Positions 24,891 through 33,861 of a stretch of DNA of 64,000 nucleotides are shown here, in pieces; positions within the stretch are counted from its first letter, which is position 1, and each line of letters opens with the position of its first letter. The notes beneath the pieces are model-generated. The model saw only the letters and a list, made by a program, of their open reading frames with translations. It had not been told where the DNA came from and did no database searches. The stretch is from Gammaproteobacteria bacterium (GTDB lineage Bacteria > Pseudomonadota > Gammaproteobacteria > Steroidobacterales > Woeseiaceae): assembly GCA_013151645.1 (NCBI GenBank), contig JAADHU010000031.1, positions 41,138-105,137 on the forward strand. Direction: 5' to 3'. A program made the translations under genes and the position numbers.

Positions 24891-26282
24891 GTGGGCGAAC
24901 AAGGCAGGAAACTACTGATCGTTGAAGATGATCCTGGTCTTCTCAACCAGCTCAAATGGTGTTTCGACGGCTACGATGTCATCACTGCCGAGGATCGCAG
25001 CGCAGCCATCACCGAGCTGAGACGACACGAACCGATGGTGGTATTGCAGGACCTTGGCCTGCCGCCCGATCCGGAAGGTGTCGAAGAGGGTCTGCTGACA
25101 TTGCAAGAGACGCTCAAGCTTGCGCCGCACACGAAGATTATTGTGGTAACCGGAAACGGAGACCAGGAAAACGCCTTGAAGTCGGTTGCGCTTGGCGCCT
25201 ATGATTTCTACCAGAAACCGGTCGATACCGACACTTTGCGTCTTCTCGTCGATCGCGCTTTTCACATGGGCGAGCTCGAAGCGGAGAATCGGCACTTGCA
25301 GAGTATTGCCAGCGACTCGCCGCTCGATGGCATTATTGCGGCGTGCGAGCGCATGCTGCAGGTCTGTCGGATGATCGAGAAAATCGCGCCGTCGAATGTG
25401 ACGGCGTTATTGCTCGGAGACAGTGGCACCGGCAAGGAGTTGCTTGCCCGCGCGTTGCACCGATTGAGCCCACGCGCGCCAAAACCCTTTGTCGCGATCA
25501 ACTGTGCGGCCATCCCCGAGAATTTGCTTGAGTCCGAGCTGTTTGGTCACGAGAAGGGCGCTTTTACCGGCGCGGTCAAACAGACGATCGGCAAGGTTGA
25601 GCTGGCGGAAGGCGGTACCCTGTTTCTCGATGAGATCGGCGACATGCCTATGGCGTTGCAGGCCAAAATGTTGCGTTTCTTGCAGGAGCGCGTCATTGAG
25701 CGGGTCGGCGGGCGTGAGGAAATATCGGTGGATGTGCGGGTCGTCTGTGCCACCAACAAGAATCCGGCGGAGCTTATCGAGCAGGGTTTGTTTCGTGAGG
25801 ATCTTTATTATCGCGTTTGTGAAATCGCGATCGACATTCCGCCGTTGCGAGAGCGGGAAGAGGGGCGCTTGATTCTCGCTCGCACACTATTGAACAAATA
25901 CGCGAAGCAGGAAGGCCGCGCATTGAACGGCTTCAGCGAGGACGCCAATGCAGCAATCGAATCCTATGGCTGGCCAGGCAACGTGCGTGAGCTTGAGAAC
26001 AAAATCAAGGCGGCCATTATCATGGCGGATGGCAAGCAGGTGACCGCGGCCGATCTCGGCATTGAAGTTGGCGACGTCGAGCCGGAATCGTTGAATTTAC
26101 GCGAGGTTCGGCAGCACGCGGAATCGAAAGCAATCCGCAGCGCCCTGATGAAGAATTTCGGGAACATTTCGCGGGCCGCCGAGCAACTCGGCGTTACGCG
26201 ACCGACGCTTTACGACCTGTTGAACAAGTACGGGCTGTCGGCGGAGGCCTATTCCAAGCGGAGTGTAGTCGGCGAGGAATAG
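24891..26282 (+). CDS. prsR: PEP-CTERM-box response regulator, sigma-54 activator
   Basis: 463 residues, GTG start. Receiver domain 1-125 with the family-specific KLLIVEDDPGLLNQLKWCF and phospho-acceptor Asp in LQDLGLPPDP; AAA+ domain about 145-370 with Walker A GDSGTGKE, GAFTGA sigma-54 contact loop and Walker B FLDEIGD; Fis-type helix-turn-helix at the C terminus (ISRAAEQLGVTRPTLYDLL). The receiver sequence is characteristic of PrsR, which activates PEP-CTERM genes with RpoN. The partner kinase PrsK is not in the window. Its probable target in this window is the sigma-54 promoter at 15425-15441. Confidence 0.92.
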   Translation: MGEQGRKLLIVEDDPGLLNQLKWCFDGYDVITAEDRSAAITELRRHEPMVVLQDLGLPPDPEGVEEGLLTLQETLKLAPHTKIIVVTGNGDQENALKSVALGAYDFYQKPVDTDTLRLLVDRAFHMGELEAENRHLQSIASDSPLDGIIAACERMLQVCRMIEKIAPSNVTALLLGDSGTGKELLARALHRLSPRAPKPFVAINCAAIPENLLESELFGHEKGAFTGAVKQTIGKVELAEGGTLFLDEIGDMPMALQAKMLRFLQERVIERVGGREEISVDVRVVCATNKNPAELIEQGLFREDLYYRVCEIAIDIPPLREREEGRLILARTLLNKYAKQEGRALNGFSEDANAAIESYGWPGNVRELENKIKAAIIMADGKQVTAADLGIEVGDVEPESLNLREVRQHAESKAIRSALMKNFGNISRAAEQLGVTRPTLYDLLNKYGLSAEAYSKRSVVGEE

Positions 26283-26321
26283 GTAACGTGCGCGACCGTG
26301 ATGATCTGTCCTTTACCCTCG

Positions 26322-27392
26322 TTACTGCCGTCGTGGTGCCCGGTCAATGTATTCCTGCATACGTCCCTCGTCGTGAAGCTGGCGGAAAAACGAGTCCGGA
26401 TCGCATTCAAAAGGAAAAATTAACGATTCATTGTTCTTGTCCCACGCTCGTCGCCTGATCGGTGGACGTTTGTAATTGTCGGGATCAATTTGCTGCATAA
26501 CCATGTTCAGGCGATTACCATCGTTTGTCAGGAAGTAACGTTCCACGATACGTGTGTTCTCGCCGACCGGTTCACCGTTAAAATCACGCGTACTTGGCGT
26601 CAACAATGTGGTCTCAACGATGAGCTCACCGTCCTCTATTCTTCCTTGCGAATAACCCATCGATGATTCCGGGTAAAACTCCGGCATCTCCGTCTGATCG
26701 ATGAAAACGCGTCGCGACAAGCCAAATACTTCGTACATCATCGTCAGCCGCTTGGGGCTGACAATTATCTCAAACGGAAAAATCCAGGTGGCAGTAGCCA
26801 CCAGACCCGGCGATACGCATCGCTTCTGGGCTTCATCCATGCGCGCGTCGTAGCCCGATAGCCATTCTTTCGCGCTGTCGGTCATGTCCATGGTGTATTT
26901 ACGGAAATCGACGCCACGAATACCGACCCAGGTGCCGCCGAAGTCTTCGAGCGTTGCGTGGGAATTGCGTGGCGGAACAGCCTCTTCGCGGACGGCGGTC
27001 CAGAGCGAGCCGTCCTCACCGTATTCGGCGGCCGATTCGAGTATGTCAACCGAATGCAGAACGCCGGACAACTTGTCATCTTTCAATTCGCCGATGAGCA
27101 AGCGCTTGAAGCGAAATCCCTGACGGTCGCGAGTGTCGACCTCAATCTCGATCTTACTACCGTCAACTTTGAACGGTGCAGGGCCGTTTTCAACGTAAGC
27201 TTTCCACTGATCGTCTTCTTTGACAATCTCCAGTAGACCAACCATCGGCTCGGCACCGGGTATGACGACGTTCAATATCCATTTGCCGGCAAAGTGGTCC
27301 TCGTGAGCCTGTGCCTGTTGCAACGGTACGCTGACAAGCATAGCGCCGAGAATCAACAGCGCGGGAGTGAGACGCAATGCGACCGCCTTCAC
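26322..27392 (-). CDS. secreted protein of unknown function
   Basis: 356 residues with a Sec signal (TPALLILGAMLVSVPLQQAQA) and two beta-rich halves; the segments FAGKWILNVV and FGGTWVGIRG look like a duplicated domain opening, reminiscent of lipocalin-like beta barrels. I do not know a family name. It overlaps the preceding DUF6152 gene by 4 bp, so the two are coupled; the pair of a DUF6152 protein with such a secreted protein is a recurring arrangement in this kind of genome. Function unknown. Confidence 0.75.
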   Translation of the reverse strand: MKAVALRLTPALLILGAMLVSVPLQQAQAHEDHFAGKWILNVVIPGAEPMVGLLEIVKEDDQWKAYVENGPAPFKVDGSKIEIEVDTRDRQGFRFKRLLIGELKDDKLSGVLHSVDILESAAEYGEDGSLWTAVREEAVPPRNSHATLEDFGGTWVGIRGVDFRKYTMDMTDSAKEWLSGYDARMDEAQKRCVSPGLVATATWIFPFEIIVSPKRLTMMYEVFGLSRRVFIDQTEMPEFYPESSMGYSQGRIEDGELIVETTLLTPSTRDFNGEPVGENTRIVERYFLTNDGNRLNMVMQQIDPDNYKRPPIRRRAWDKNNESLIFPFECDPDSFFRQLHDEGRMQEYIDRAPRRQ

Positions 27393-27808
27393 TTCTTGTC
27401 CTTGATATCGTAAGCAACCGATCGCGAACTGAGCACGGTTCCGTCGGCCAGTGTAATGTCGATAATCGACAAGATGGTCTTGTTGGTGCGACCTGAATGG
27501 CCGTCAACTTTCACGTGATCGCCCACCTTGATGGTCTTTCTCGTCCAGCCCTGGCGCACAAGTTTGACCGGGCTCAAACCACGAACATCCCAGACTGTTT
27601 CGCTGCCGTCGTCATTTGTGACAGTAATGTAGTAACGGATGTGCGGGTTCTTGAACCAGACTTCCTTAACCACGCCCTCGATGGATCCCGGATTATTGGC
27701 ATCGAATTCGGCGACGTAGGAATGATGAGCGAAGCTAACATTGCTGATCGCCAGAGAAAGGATCAGTACGACAATGGCGGCAAGAGTTTTCAATGTTCGA
27801 GACCTCAA
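27389..27808 (-). CDS. DUF6152 family periplasmic protein
   Basis: 139 residues: Sec signal (IVVLILSLAISNVSFA), then the family-typical HHSYVAEFD and EGVVKEVWFKNPHIRYY, followed by VWDVRGLSPVKLVRQGW and GDHVKVDGHSGR. OB-like fold by analogy. Function unknown. First gene of a two-gene operon with the next secreted protein (stop/start overlap). Confidence 0.8.
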   Translation of the reverse strand: MRSRTLKTLAAIVVLILSLAISNVSFAHHSYVAEFDANNPGSIEGVVKEVWFKNPHIRYYITVTNDDGSETVWDVRGLSPVKLVRQGWTRKTIKVGDHVKVDGHSGRTNKTILSIIDITLADGTVLSSRSVAYDIKDKK

Positions 27809-27907
27809 ACTACAAAAAAACCAGCTTAAGGGAATTTCGGGGATTTGTCATTTGCGGGGCCCGGATGTGTCATGCAGGGCGTAATGTGCGGTGGCGGCAG
27901 GGAAATT

Positions 27908-27993
27908 ACGGTCGCGTCTCAGGTCACGCTCTTTTGTCGGCAAGGGCAATCTTTCGATTGGCACAGTTGTAGGAGCGTGACCTGACACGCGAC
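27908..27993. repeat. inverted REP pair left of the RAYT gene
   Basis: REP at 27908-27933 (slightly degenerate end) and inverse REP at 27967-27993 with stem GCGTGACCTGACACGC and GTAG head, 70 bp before the transposase start. Confidence 0.8.
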
Positions 27994-28062
27994 CGCAAAT
28001 TCGATCAATCCGCCCGAATTCATGATTGGCACCCTACGAATAATTTCGTCATATTTCCCCAC

Positions 28063-28557
28063 ATGAATACACGAATTCGCCCACCCTGCCGAGGTGCGCA
28101 AAAACTTCGACTGGGACGCCGAAGCGTGCCTGCCAACGTCTATCATATAAGCACCGCAACGCTGGATCGGGTTCCTGTGCTGCGGGCGCTTGAATGCGGC
28201 AGGGCCGTGGTGGCATCACTCGCTCGGGAGCAGGTCAGGCAAGGTGCCCATACGCTCGCGTTTGTTGTTATGCCTGATCACCTGCATTGGTTGTTGCAAT
28301 TGCCTGACCATGTGAATCTTTCCCAGTGCGTGAGCAATGTCAAATCGTCGTCTGCAAAAGTGATCAATCGGCTTCGCAATACTTCCGGACCGATTTGGCA
28401 GCATGGCTTTTATGATCGTGGTATTCGTTCGGATGAAGACCTGATTGTGGTTGCGCGATACATCGTCGCCAATCCGTTGCGTGCGGGAATTGTGGAAGAT
28501 ATTGGGCGGTATTCGTTATGGGACGCGATTTGGGTCCGGCAAGGATTTCAGCTTTAA
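28063..28557 (+). CDS. REP-associated tyrosine transposase (RAYT)
   Basis: 164 residues of the Y1/IS200-like HUH nuclease family (TnpA_REP). Seen: the metal-binding HUH in VMPDHLHWLLQLP, WQHGFYDRGIRSDEDL, and the nucleophile Tyr in ARYIVANPLRAGIV. RAYTs cut and join single-stranded REP DNA and are thought to spread REP sequences. Both flanks carry REP pairs of the family found throughout the window. The basic N-terminus fits DNA binding. Appears intact. Confidence 0.92.
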   Translation: MNTRIRPPCRGAQKLRLGRRSVPANVYHISTATLDRVPVLRALECGRAVVASLAREQVRQGAHTLAFVVMPDHLHWLLQLPDHVNLSQCVSNVKSSSAKVINRLRNTSGPIWQHGFYDRGIRSDEDLIVVARYIVANPLRAGIVEDIGRYSLWDAIWVRQGFQL

Positions 28558-28683
28558 CGCGGTCGCGTGTCAGGTCACGCTCCTACAGCTTCCCTCTTGA
28601 CACCGCCGGAGGGATTGGTTCCGCCGCGCAATGCGACAACCGTCCTATTGGCGCTGTTGTTGGAGCGTGACCTGACACGCGAT
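28558..28683. repeat. REP pair right of the RAYT gene
   Basis: Direct REP at 28558-28587 directly after the RAYT stop and inverse REP at 28656-28682, both with GCGTGACCTGACACGC stems. With the left pair they form a REP-flanked transposase unit. Confidence 0.85.
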
Positions 28684-28701
28684 AGGCTTAAGAAGTTCGC
28701 G

Positions 28702-30051
28702 TTAGCGGATCTTGAACGTATCCGGATTGAGGTCGTGCCGGGAAAGGAGTTTGTAAAAATCGGTGCGATTACGTTTCGCGAGTCTCGCGGCCTGACTCAC
28801 ATTCCCCGAGGTAATCTGAAGAATCTGCGACAGGTAATTACGCGTGAATTCATTGCGAGCCTCGCTGAATGACGCCAGCGCTCCGGCGTGTTCGCCCAGG
28901 GAACTTTGTACCAGCTCGCCGCTGATGACCGGTGAACGTGACAACGCTACGTTCTGCCGGACAATATTAAACAATTGGCGAATGTTGCCCGGCCATTCGG
29001 CGGCCACCAGCAATTCCACGGCTTCGGGCGCGTACACTTTCCGTTCCTGATCGGCTTCTTTCGCGATCTCCTGTAAAAAGTGCGAAACCAGCAATGGAAT
29101 ATCTTCACGACGATCATTCAACGACGGCAAACTCATGTTGACGACGTTAAGCCGGTAGTAAAGATCTTCACGAAATTCGCCTTCGCGCATCATTTTCTGA
29201 AGGTTGCGGTGAGTGGCGGATATCACGCGGACGTCAATATCGATGGCCTTGCTGCTGCCGACCGGGCGTACCTGGTGTTCCTGCAGGACACGCAACAATT
29301 TAACCTGCAGTCGCATCGGCATATCGCCGATTTCGTCGAGCAACAACGTGCCACCGTTCGCGGACTGGAATAATCCATCATGACTTTGAGTTGCACCCGT
29401 GAACGAGCCTTTCTCGTGGCCAAAAAGCTCGGACTCGAGCAGGTTCTCCGCCATGGCGCTGCAATTGATGGCGACAAAAGGTTTGTCTGTCCTGGCGCTG
29501 GCGCGATGAATTGCGCGGGCCAGCAATTCCTTACCGGTGCCGGTCTCACCGTTTAACAGGACACGCGCGTCCGTCGCGGCCACCATTTTTGCCTGTGCGA
29601 GGAGTTCCTGCATGGCCTGATTACGCGTAATGATTTCTTCAGACCAACCGGCGTCGACCTCCACTGCGCCCGATACGCGCATGGCCCTTTCCACCGTCTC
29701 AACGAGTTCGGTTTTGTCGATCGGTTTGGTCAGGAATCCGAATGCACCGCTCTGGGTTGCCGTCACAGCATCGGGAATCGTACCGTGCGCCGTAATCATT
29801 ATAACGCGAAGCCCCGGTGCCCGGGTTTGCAGTTCCTTGAGCAGTCCAATGCCGTCCATCTTGTCCATACGAAGATCGGTAATGACCAGTTCGGGACGGA
29901 ATCGGTGCAAGACGGACAAGGCTTTTTCCGCGCTTTCGACCGCTTCGACTTCGTAGCTTTCCGCCCGCAGCCGGATGCTCAGCAGACGCAGCAGCCCAGG
30001 GTCGTCATCGACCAGCAGGATTCTGCCGCGTGTGTCTTTTTGTTTGTTCAC
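28702..30051 (-). CDS. glrR: sigma-54 response regulator GlrR (QseF)
   Basis: 449 residues, GTG start. Receiver 1-120 with ILLVDDDPGLL and phospho-acceptor in VITDLRMDKMDG, AAA+ domain with GETGTGKE, GSFTGA (a known variant of GAFTGA) and LLDEIGD, and C-terminal helix-turn-helix SQAARLAKRNRTDFYKLLSRH, which is GlrR-like. With GlrK it activates RpoN promoters; in Escherichia coli the target is glmY. It is the last gene of the glrK-qseG-glrR set but separated from qseG by 350 bp of REP DNA. Confidence 0.9.
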   Translation of the reverse strand: MNKQKDTRGRILLVDDDPGLLRLLSIRLRAESYEVEAVESAEKALSVLHRFRPELVITDLRMDKMDGIGLLKELQTRAPGLRVIMITAHGTIPDAVTATQSGAFGFLTKPIDKTELVETVERAMRVSGAVEVDAGWSEEIITRNQAMQELLAQAKMVAATDARVLLNGETGTGKELLARAIHRASARTDKPFVAINCSAMAENLLESELFGHEKGSFTGATQSHDGLFQSANGGTLLLDEIGDMPMRLQVKLLRVLQEHQVRPVGSSKAIDIDVRVISATHRNLQKMMREGEFREDLYYRLNVVNMSLPSLNDRREDIPLLVSHFLQEIAKEADQERKVYAPEAVELLVAAEWPGNIRQLFNIVRQNVALSRSPVISGELVQSSLGEHAGALASFSEARNEFTRNYLSQILQITSGNVSQAARLAKRNRTDFYKLLSRHDLNPDTFKIR

Positions 30052-30133
30052 GATGGTTGCTCATTATCCGGTCGGCCATTATGGCTGTTCTGGTGGCATT
30101 TGTCTTAATCTGGAGCGGCTTTTGGCTGGGTGG

Positions 30134-30379
30134 TGGTCGCGCCTCAGGAGACGCTCCTACGGTGGGGTAATAGAAGCATGTCGGTCGCGCCTCAGGAGAC
30201 GCTCCTACGGTGGGGTAATGGAAGCATGTCGGTCGCGGCTCAGGAGACGCTCCTACAGTGGGGTAATGGAAGCATGTCGGTTGCGTGTCAGGTCACTCTC
30301 CTGCGCCACCGTGTGCCGGTCGCGTGATTGAGGTGGCGTTAGTAGAAAAACTGTAGGAGCGTCTCCTGAGGCGCGACCC
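30134..30379. repeat. tandem array of 48-bp REP-containing units
   Basis: Three near-identical 48-bp units (starting 30135, 30183, 30231) each hold a REP core CGCGCCTCAGGAGACGCTCC plus the spacer GGTGGGGTAATAGAAGC, then a fourth partial unit (30279) with the ACCTGA-type core, and an inverse REP at 30349-30378. Located between qseG and glrR, so it could uncouple their expression. Not CRISPR: no unique spacers. Confidence 0.9.
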
Positions 30380-30405
30380 TACGGCGTTAGGTAGTACCAA
30401 TTGAC

Positions 30406-31047
30406 CTAATTGCCGTCGTTTTCCGCCTGCTCGCGGATCGAGCGTTCAATCAACGTGATGGCTTCCAGCTTCTGTTCGGCATCAGAGAGTTGTTGCCGCA
30501 GACGCCGGTTTTCTGTTTCGACCGTGCTCATGCGTTGGGCTATCGCACGCTGCTCTGTGGTCGCCGCCCGGGTATTCTCGGCCCGCAGGCGTCGCGTCTC
30601 AGCATCGAGAACCAGGCGTTCTTCCACATCCTTCAGATGAATGGTGGCGAGCGCGATCTCGGCGGGCGTCAATAACTCGGTGCGTGAGAGCAGTTGACGA
30701 AAAAGGCTCTGCGCCTCTTGTGGATTGCTTTCTGCATGCCCTGGCGCTGCGAGCACCAGTGCGTAGCGCAATTGCGATGACGGGTCTGGCGTCAGTGTGG
30801 CGGCGGATTTTGCGTCAGAAAATATTTCCACCTGGGTAAACGGATCACCGTTGACCAGTTCGTACAATTCGCTCAGATAAGACTCGGCTTCCGGTGCGCC
30901 GAGGATAATCGGATCGACTGCTTTCGCTGTGCGTCGTCCTTTTAACCAGTCGCTGGTCTGCGCACAACCCGCCGTCAACGCAATCAGGACGACCATCGTC
31001 ATCGCTTTGGCGTTCCGGCGTGTTTTTCGCAGTTTATGCACTGGCAA
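30406..31047 (-). CDS. qseG: QseG/YfhG-like outer-membrane lipoprotein
   Basis: 213 residues: lipoprotein signal with Cys after LIALTAGC, a helical repeat-like middle (SELYELVNGDPF, NPQEAQSLFRQLLSR) and a C-terminal coiled coil (RMSTVETENRRLRQQLSDAEQKLE). Gene position between glrK and glrR matches YfhG/QseG, which helps signalling by the QseE/GlrK sensor at the envelope. Start uncertain: TTG 31047 or GTG 31041; both overlap the end of glrK by a few bases. Sequence similarity to QseG is judged by position and shape only. Confidence 0.65.
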   Translation of the reverse strand: MPVHKLRKTRRNAKAMTMVVLIALTAGCAQTSDWLKGRRTAKAVDPIILGAPEAESYLSELYELVNGDPFTQVEIFSDAKSAATLTPDPSSQLRYALVLAAPGHAESNPQEAQSLFRQLLSRTELLTPAEIALATIHLKDVEERLVLDAETRRLRAENTRAATTEQRAIAQRMSTVETENRRLRQQLSDAEQKLEAITLIERSIREQAENDGN

Positions 31048-32500
31048 CTAACCTCGGTTCTTCGGCGGCGTTTTCCTGCGGAATACGAATGCGGAAGTGC
31101 GCACCCGAAAACTCGTCCGAGTTGACCAGTTCCACGCTACCGTCGTGGGCCTGTATGCACTCCAGCACCACGGACAGGCCAATGCCGGTACCGGCTACGT
31201 GCCCGCCGTGTTGCTGACCACCCTGGAAAAACGCTTCAAATATCCTTGGGCTGTCATGTTCCGGTATTCCGGGTCCTGTGTCTGCCAATTCGAGCACAAA
31301 ACTCTCCGCTGTGCTGCTGAGTCGAATCGTGATGACTCCGCCTTGCGGCGTGAATTTGATGGCGTTCGACAACAAATTGTCCAGCACAGTGCGAATCTTG
31401 TCGCGATCCGCCGTGACCACAATATCCTCAACTGTCAGGCTCAACTGAATCTGGGCGGCCTTCAATGCGAGGCGCTGTGCCCGGGCGACGGAGATCACCA
31501 ACGCCCGAACCGGGAACTCCGTGATCGTCAGAACTTCGTTCTTGGTCTGCCACGCACTGAAGCTCAGCAGGTTTTCGATCAGGTGTTGCAACTTGAGCCC
31601 GTTCATTCTGAGGATATCGGTGACCTCAGCCTGCGCTGGTTCGAGTTCGCCCACCGTGCCGTCAAGGAGCAGTTCCGTACCCTCGCGAATATTGGCCAGC
31701 GGTGTCTTCAGCTCGTGCGACATGTGGCGCAGGAATCGGTTCTTTTCCTGTGCGAGTTCGAGCAGACGCAGGCGCAGCCATTCGAGCTGTCGACCGAGTT
31801 TCTCCAGATCCGTCGGTCCTTTGACCACGATGGCCTTCGAGAAACCGCTTTGCCCAAGTTGGTTTATCGCATCATCGATCTGGCGAATCGGTCGTGACAC
31901 GAGCAAGGTAAAAAACAGCACCAGGACTATGGTGCCAGGAACCAGCGCTGCCGTTTGCCAGGCGGAGACTTGCTGCGCGTGGCGCGTGCTTTCCTGCAAC
32001 GCCGCCAGCTCCTGGTTAATATGCGCACTCAGCGATGACGTTAGTTCCCGGACCTGTTGACGTACAGGGCCGAAATCCGCAAGCACAGCCTGTGCGTCCG
32101 CTGCGGTCAAAGGGTCTTGTTCAAGTGCCGATACGATTCGTCGCACGCCGCGCTGAATCGATTCAACCACAGCCAGCGTTTGCGCTTGTTCCGCCAGTGG
32201 CTTCATCCTGTCGAGCGTTTCCTCGATCGTGACGAAATCCGGCCGCAGCAAGGCGAGGCTGTCTGCATTGCGCAGCACAACGTATTGTCTCGAGACACGC
32301 TCCAGAGAGCCGATCTGCTCTGTGAGTAGCTGGTTTTTCTCCGCCGCCGAGACGCCAGTGATGACCAGCTGTTCGCTTTGCTCCGCCAGCCGGTCGAGAT
32401 TGAACAGGGCCCACAGCACGGCCACCAGCAATGGCATCGCGACCAGTGCGAAACCGACGAGAATCAGTCCGTTAAGCGATCGTGGGCGGCGGAATTTCAT
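31034..32500 (-). CDS. glrK: sensor histidine kinase GlrK (QseE)
   Basis: 488 residues. N-terminal helix (about 8-28), periplasmic sensor to about 170, second helix (VLVLFFTLLVSR), HAMP with RPIRQIDDAINQLGQ, HisKA phospho-acceptor His in RHMSHELKTPLANIREG, then HATPase with DNLLSNAIKFTP, DTGPGIP and GTGIGLS. Cognate of GlrR. First of the glrK-qseG-glrR set. Confidence 0.9.
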   Translation of the reverse strand: MKFRRPRSLNGLILVGFALVAMPLLVAVLWALFNLDRLAEQSEQLVITGVSAAEKNQLLTEQIGSLERVSRQYVVLRNADSLALLRPDFVTIEETLDRMKPLAEQAQTLAVVESIQRGVRRIVSALEQDPLTAADAQAVLADFGPVRQQVRELTSSLSAHINQELAALQESTRHAQQVSAWQTAALVPGTIVLVLFFTLLVSRPIRQIDDAINQLGQSGFSKAIVVKGPTDLEKLGRQLEWLRLRLLELAQEKNRFLRHMSHELKTPLANIREGTELLLDGTVGELEPAQAEVTDILRMNGLKLQHLIENLLSFSAWQTKNEVLTITEFPVRALVISVARAQRLALKAAQIQLSLTVEDIVVTADRDKIRTVLDNLLSNAIKFTPQGGVITIRLSSTAESFVLELADTGPGIPEHDSPRIFEAFFQGGQQHGGHVAGTGIGLSVVLECIQAHDGSVELVNSDEFSGAHFRIRIPQENAAEEPRLVASA

Positions 32501-32536
32501 GCGGGAAGTGTATCACTGCGCGCCTTTCAATAGCGC

Positions 32537-33547
32537 TCAGCTGGCCCAGTAAGCTGAGGGGTCGCCCGCTGCGATCTTGCGCTCCCATTCGAGGCTGGTG
32601 CGGACGATCATATCGAGGTCATCGAATTGCGGTTGCCAGCCCAGCACACGGCCGATTTCCTCGGCGACGGCAATCAATTCGGGCGGGTCGCCGGCGCGGC
32701 GGGCTTCTTCGATGATTGTTAGCGGGCCACCGTTGGCTCTTTCAACGGCACTCAATACTTCGCGCACGCTGTAGCCGTGTCCATAGCCACAATTCAGGGT
32801 GACCGGATCGCCGCTGTTGCGTAGATAGCTGAGTGCGTCGAGATGTGCTGACGCGAGGTCCGCTACGTGGATGTAGTCCCGCAGTCCGGTTCCATCCGGT
32901 GTGGGGTAGTCGGTACCAAATACGCTCACTTGTGGCCGTTTGCCGACCGCGGCCTCGCAAGCCACTTTGACCAGCAAGGTGGCCTTCGGTGTTGACTGGC
33001 CGATGGTGCCCGTCGGCTCGCAGCCGGCCACATTGAAATACCGCAGCACAACGTAGGACGGTCCGCCGGCGAGGGCCAGATCGCGGAGCATCCATTCCGT
33101 CATGAGCTTCGAGGTACCGTAGGGATTGATCGGTTGCGTGGGTGAGGTTTCGGCCGCTTTGCCGCCGGGTGGCAAGCCGTAAACGGCGGCGGTGGATGAA
33201 AATACGACGTTGCGAACGTTGTGGTTTTGGCAGGCTTCCAGCAGGGTGCGGCTGTTGGCGGTGTTATTGCGGTAGTACTTCAGCGGGTCCGTGACAGACT
33301 CCGGCACAATAGTATGTGCAGCAAAGTGCATGACGGTATCGAATTCGTGTTCAACGAAGAGCTTTTCCAGCAGCGCTGCGTCGCCGGTGTCGCCGATGAC
33401 CAGTTCACCTGCGGTGACGGCGGCCTCAAAGCCGGTGGAAAGATTGTCCAGGGTGACGACGGATTCACCGGCTTCCCCGAGTTGGCGTACGACGTGGCTG
33501 CCAATATAGCCGGCGCCGCCGGTTACCAGTATCTTTTTGTTTTTCAT
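32537..33547 (-). CDS. galE: UDP-glucose 4-epimerase
   Basis: 336 residues from the ATG at 33547 (ribosome site GGAAAC; the longer frame from 33610 lacks one). Extended SDR fold: GGAGYIGSH nucleotide loop, Ser in SSTAAVYG and catalytic YGTSK, plus GTDYPTPDGTGLRDYIHVADL and GHGYSVREVL as in GalE. Interconverts UDP-glucose and UDP-galactose for surface polysaccharide. Situated just upstream of glrK on the same strand, with 36 bp between; may be read with it. Confidence 0.93.
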   Translation of the reverse strand: MKNKKILVTGGAGYIGSHVVRQLGEAGESVVTLDNLSTGFEAAVTAGELVIGDTGDAALLEKLFVEHEFDTVMHFAAHTIVPESVTDPLKYYRNNTANSRTLLEACQNHNVRNVVFSSTAAVYGLPPGGKAAETSPTQPINPYGTSKLMTEWMLRDLALAGGPSYVVLRYFNVAGCEPTGTIGQSTPKATLLVKVACEAAVGKRPQVSVFGTDYPTPDGTGLRDYIHVADLASAHLDALSYLRNSGDPVTLNCGYGHGYSVREVLSAVERANGGPLTIIEEARRAGDPPELIAVAEEIGRVLGWQPQFDDLDMIVRTSLEWERKIAAGDPSAYWAS

Positions 33548-33711
33548 CGAGTTTCCGTTGTTACGTTGATTTTGTGAGCGAAATCTTGTGGTAATGGCGG
33601 ATTCTAGCAATACTGTGGACCGAAACCGGGCGTGAGTCGCATATTCTGTGGTAAATCAGTGCTGCGAGCGTTGGTGGGTGCGGTAGTATCGCGCTTTGGT
33701 TTGGCCTTGCC

Positions 33712-33790
33712 GCAGTCGCGCGTCAGGTCACGCGCCTACAATTTTTCTACTGGCGCAACTGTAGGAGCGTGACCTGACGCGCGCGCGACC
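33712..33790. repeat. inverted REP pair upstream of the metalloprotease gene
   Basis: REP 33712-33740 and inverse REP 33759-33790 (stem GCGTGACCTGACGCGC) with a 19-bp spacer containing ATTTTTCTACTGGC, a spacer shared with the 42.6-kb array. Confidence 0.85.
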
Positions 33791-33861
33791 GGACCAATTT
33801 GTTCATGGCACTATCGGGAGTCAGACCAGCAGTGAATTTTTCAGCAAAGGATTAGACACGG

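Noticed and set aside
30134..30379. CRISPR-like regular repeats
   Set aside because: The between-repeat DNA is itself repeated, so there are no unique spacers; no cas genes nearby; units are REP elements.
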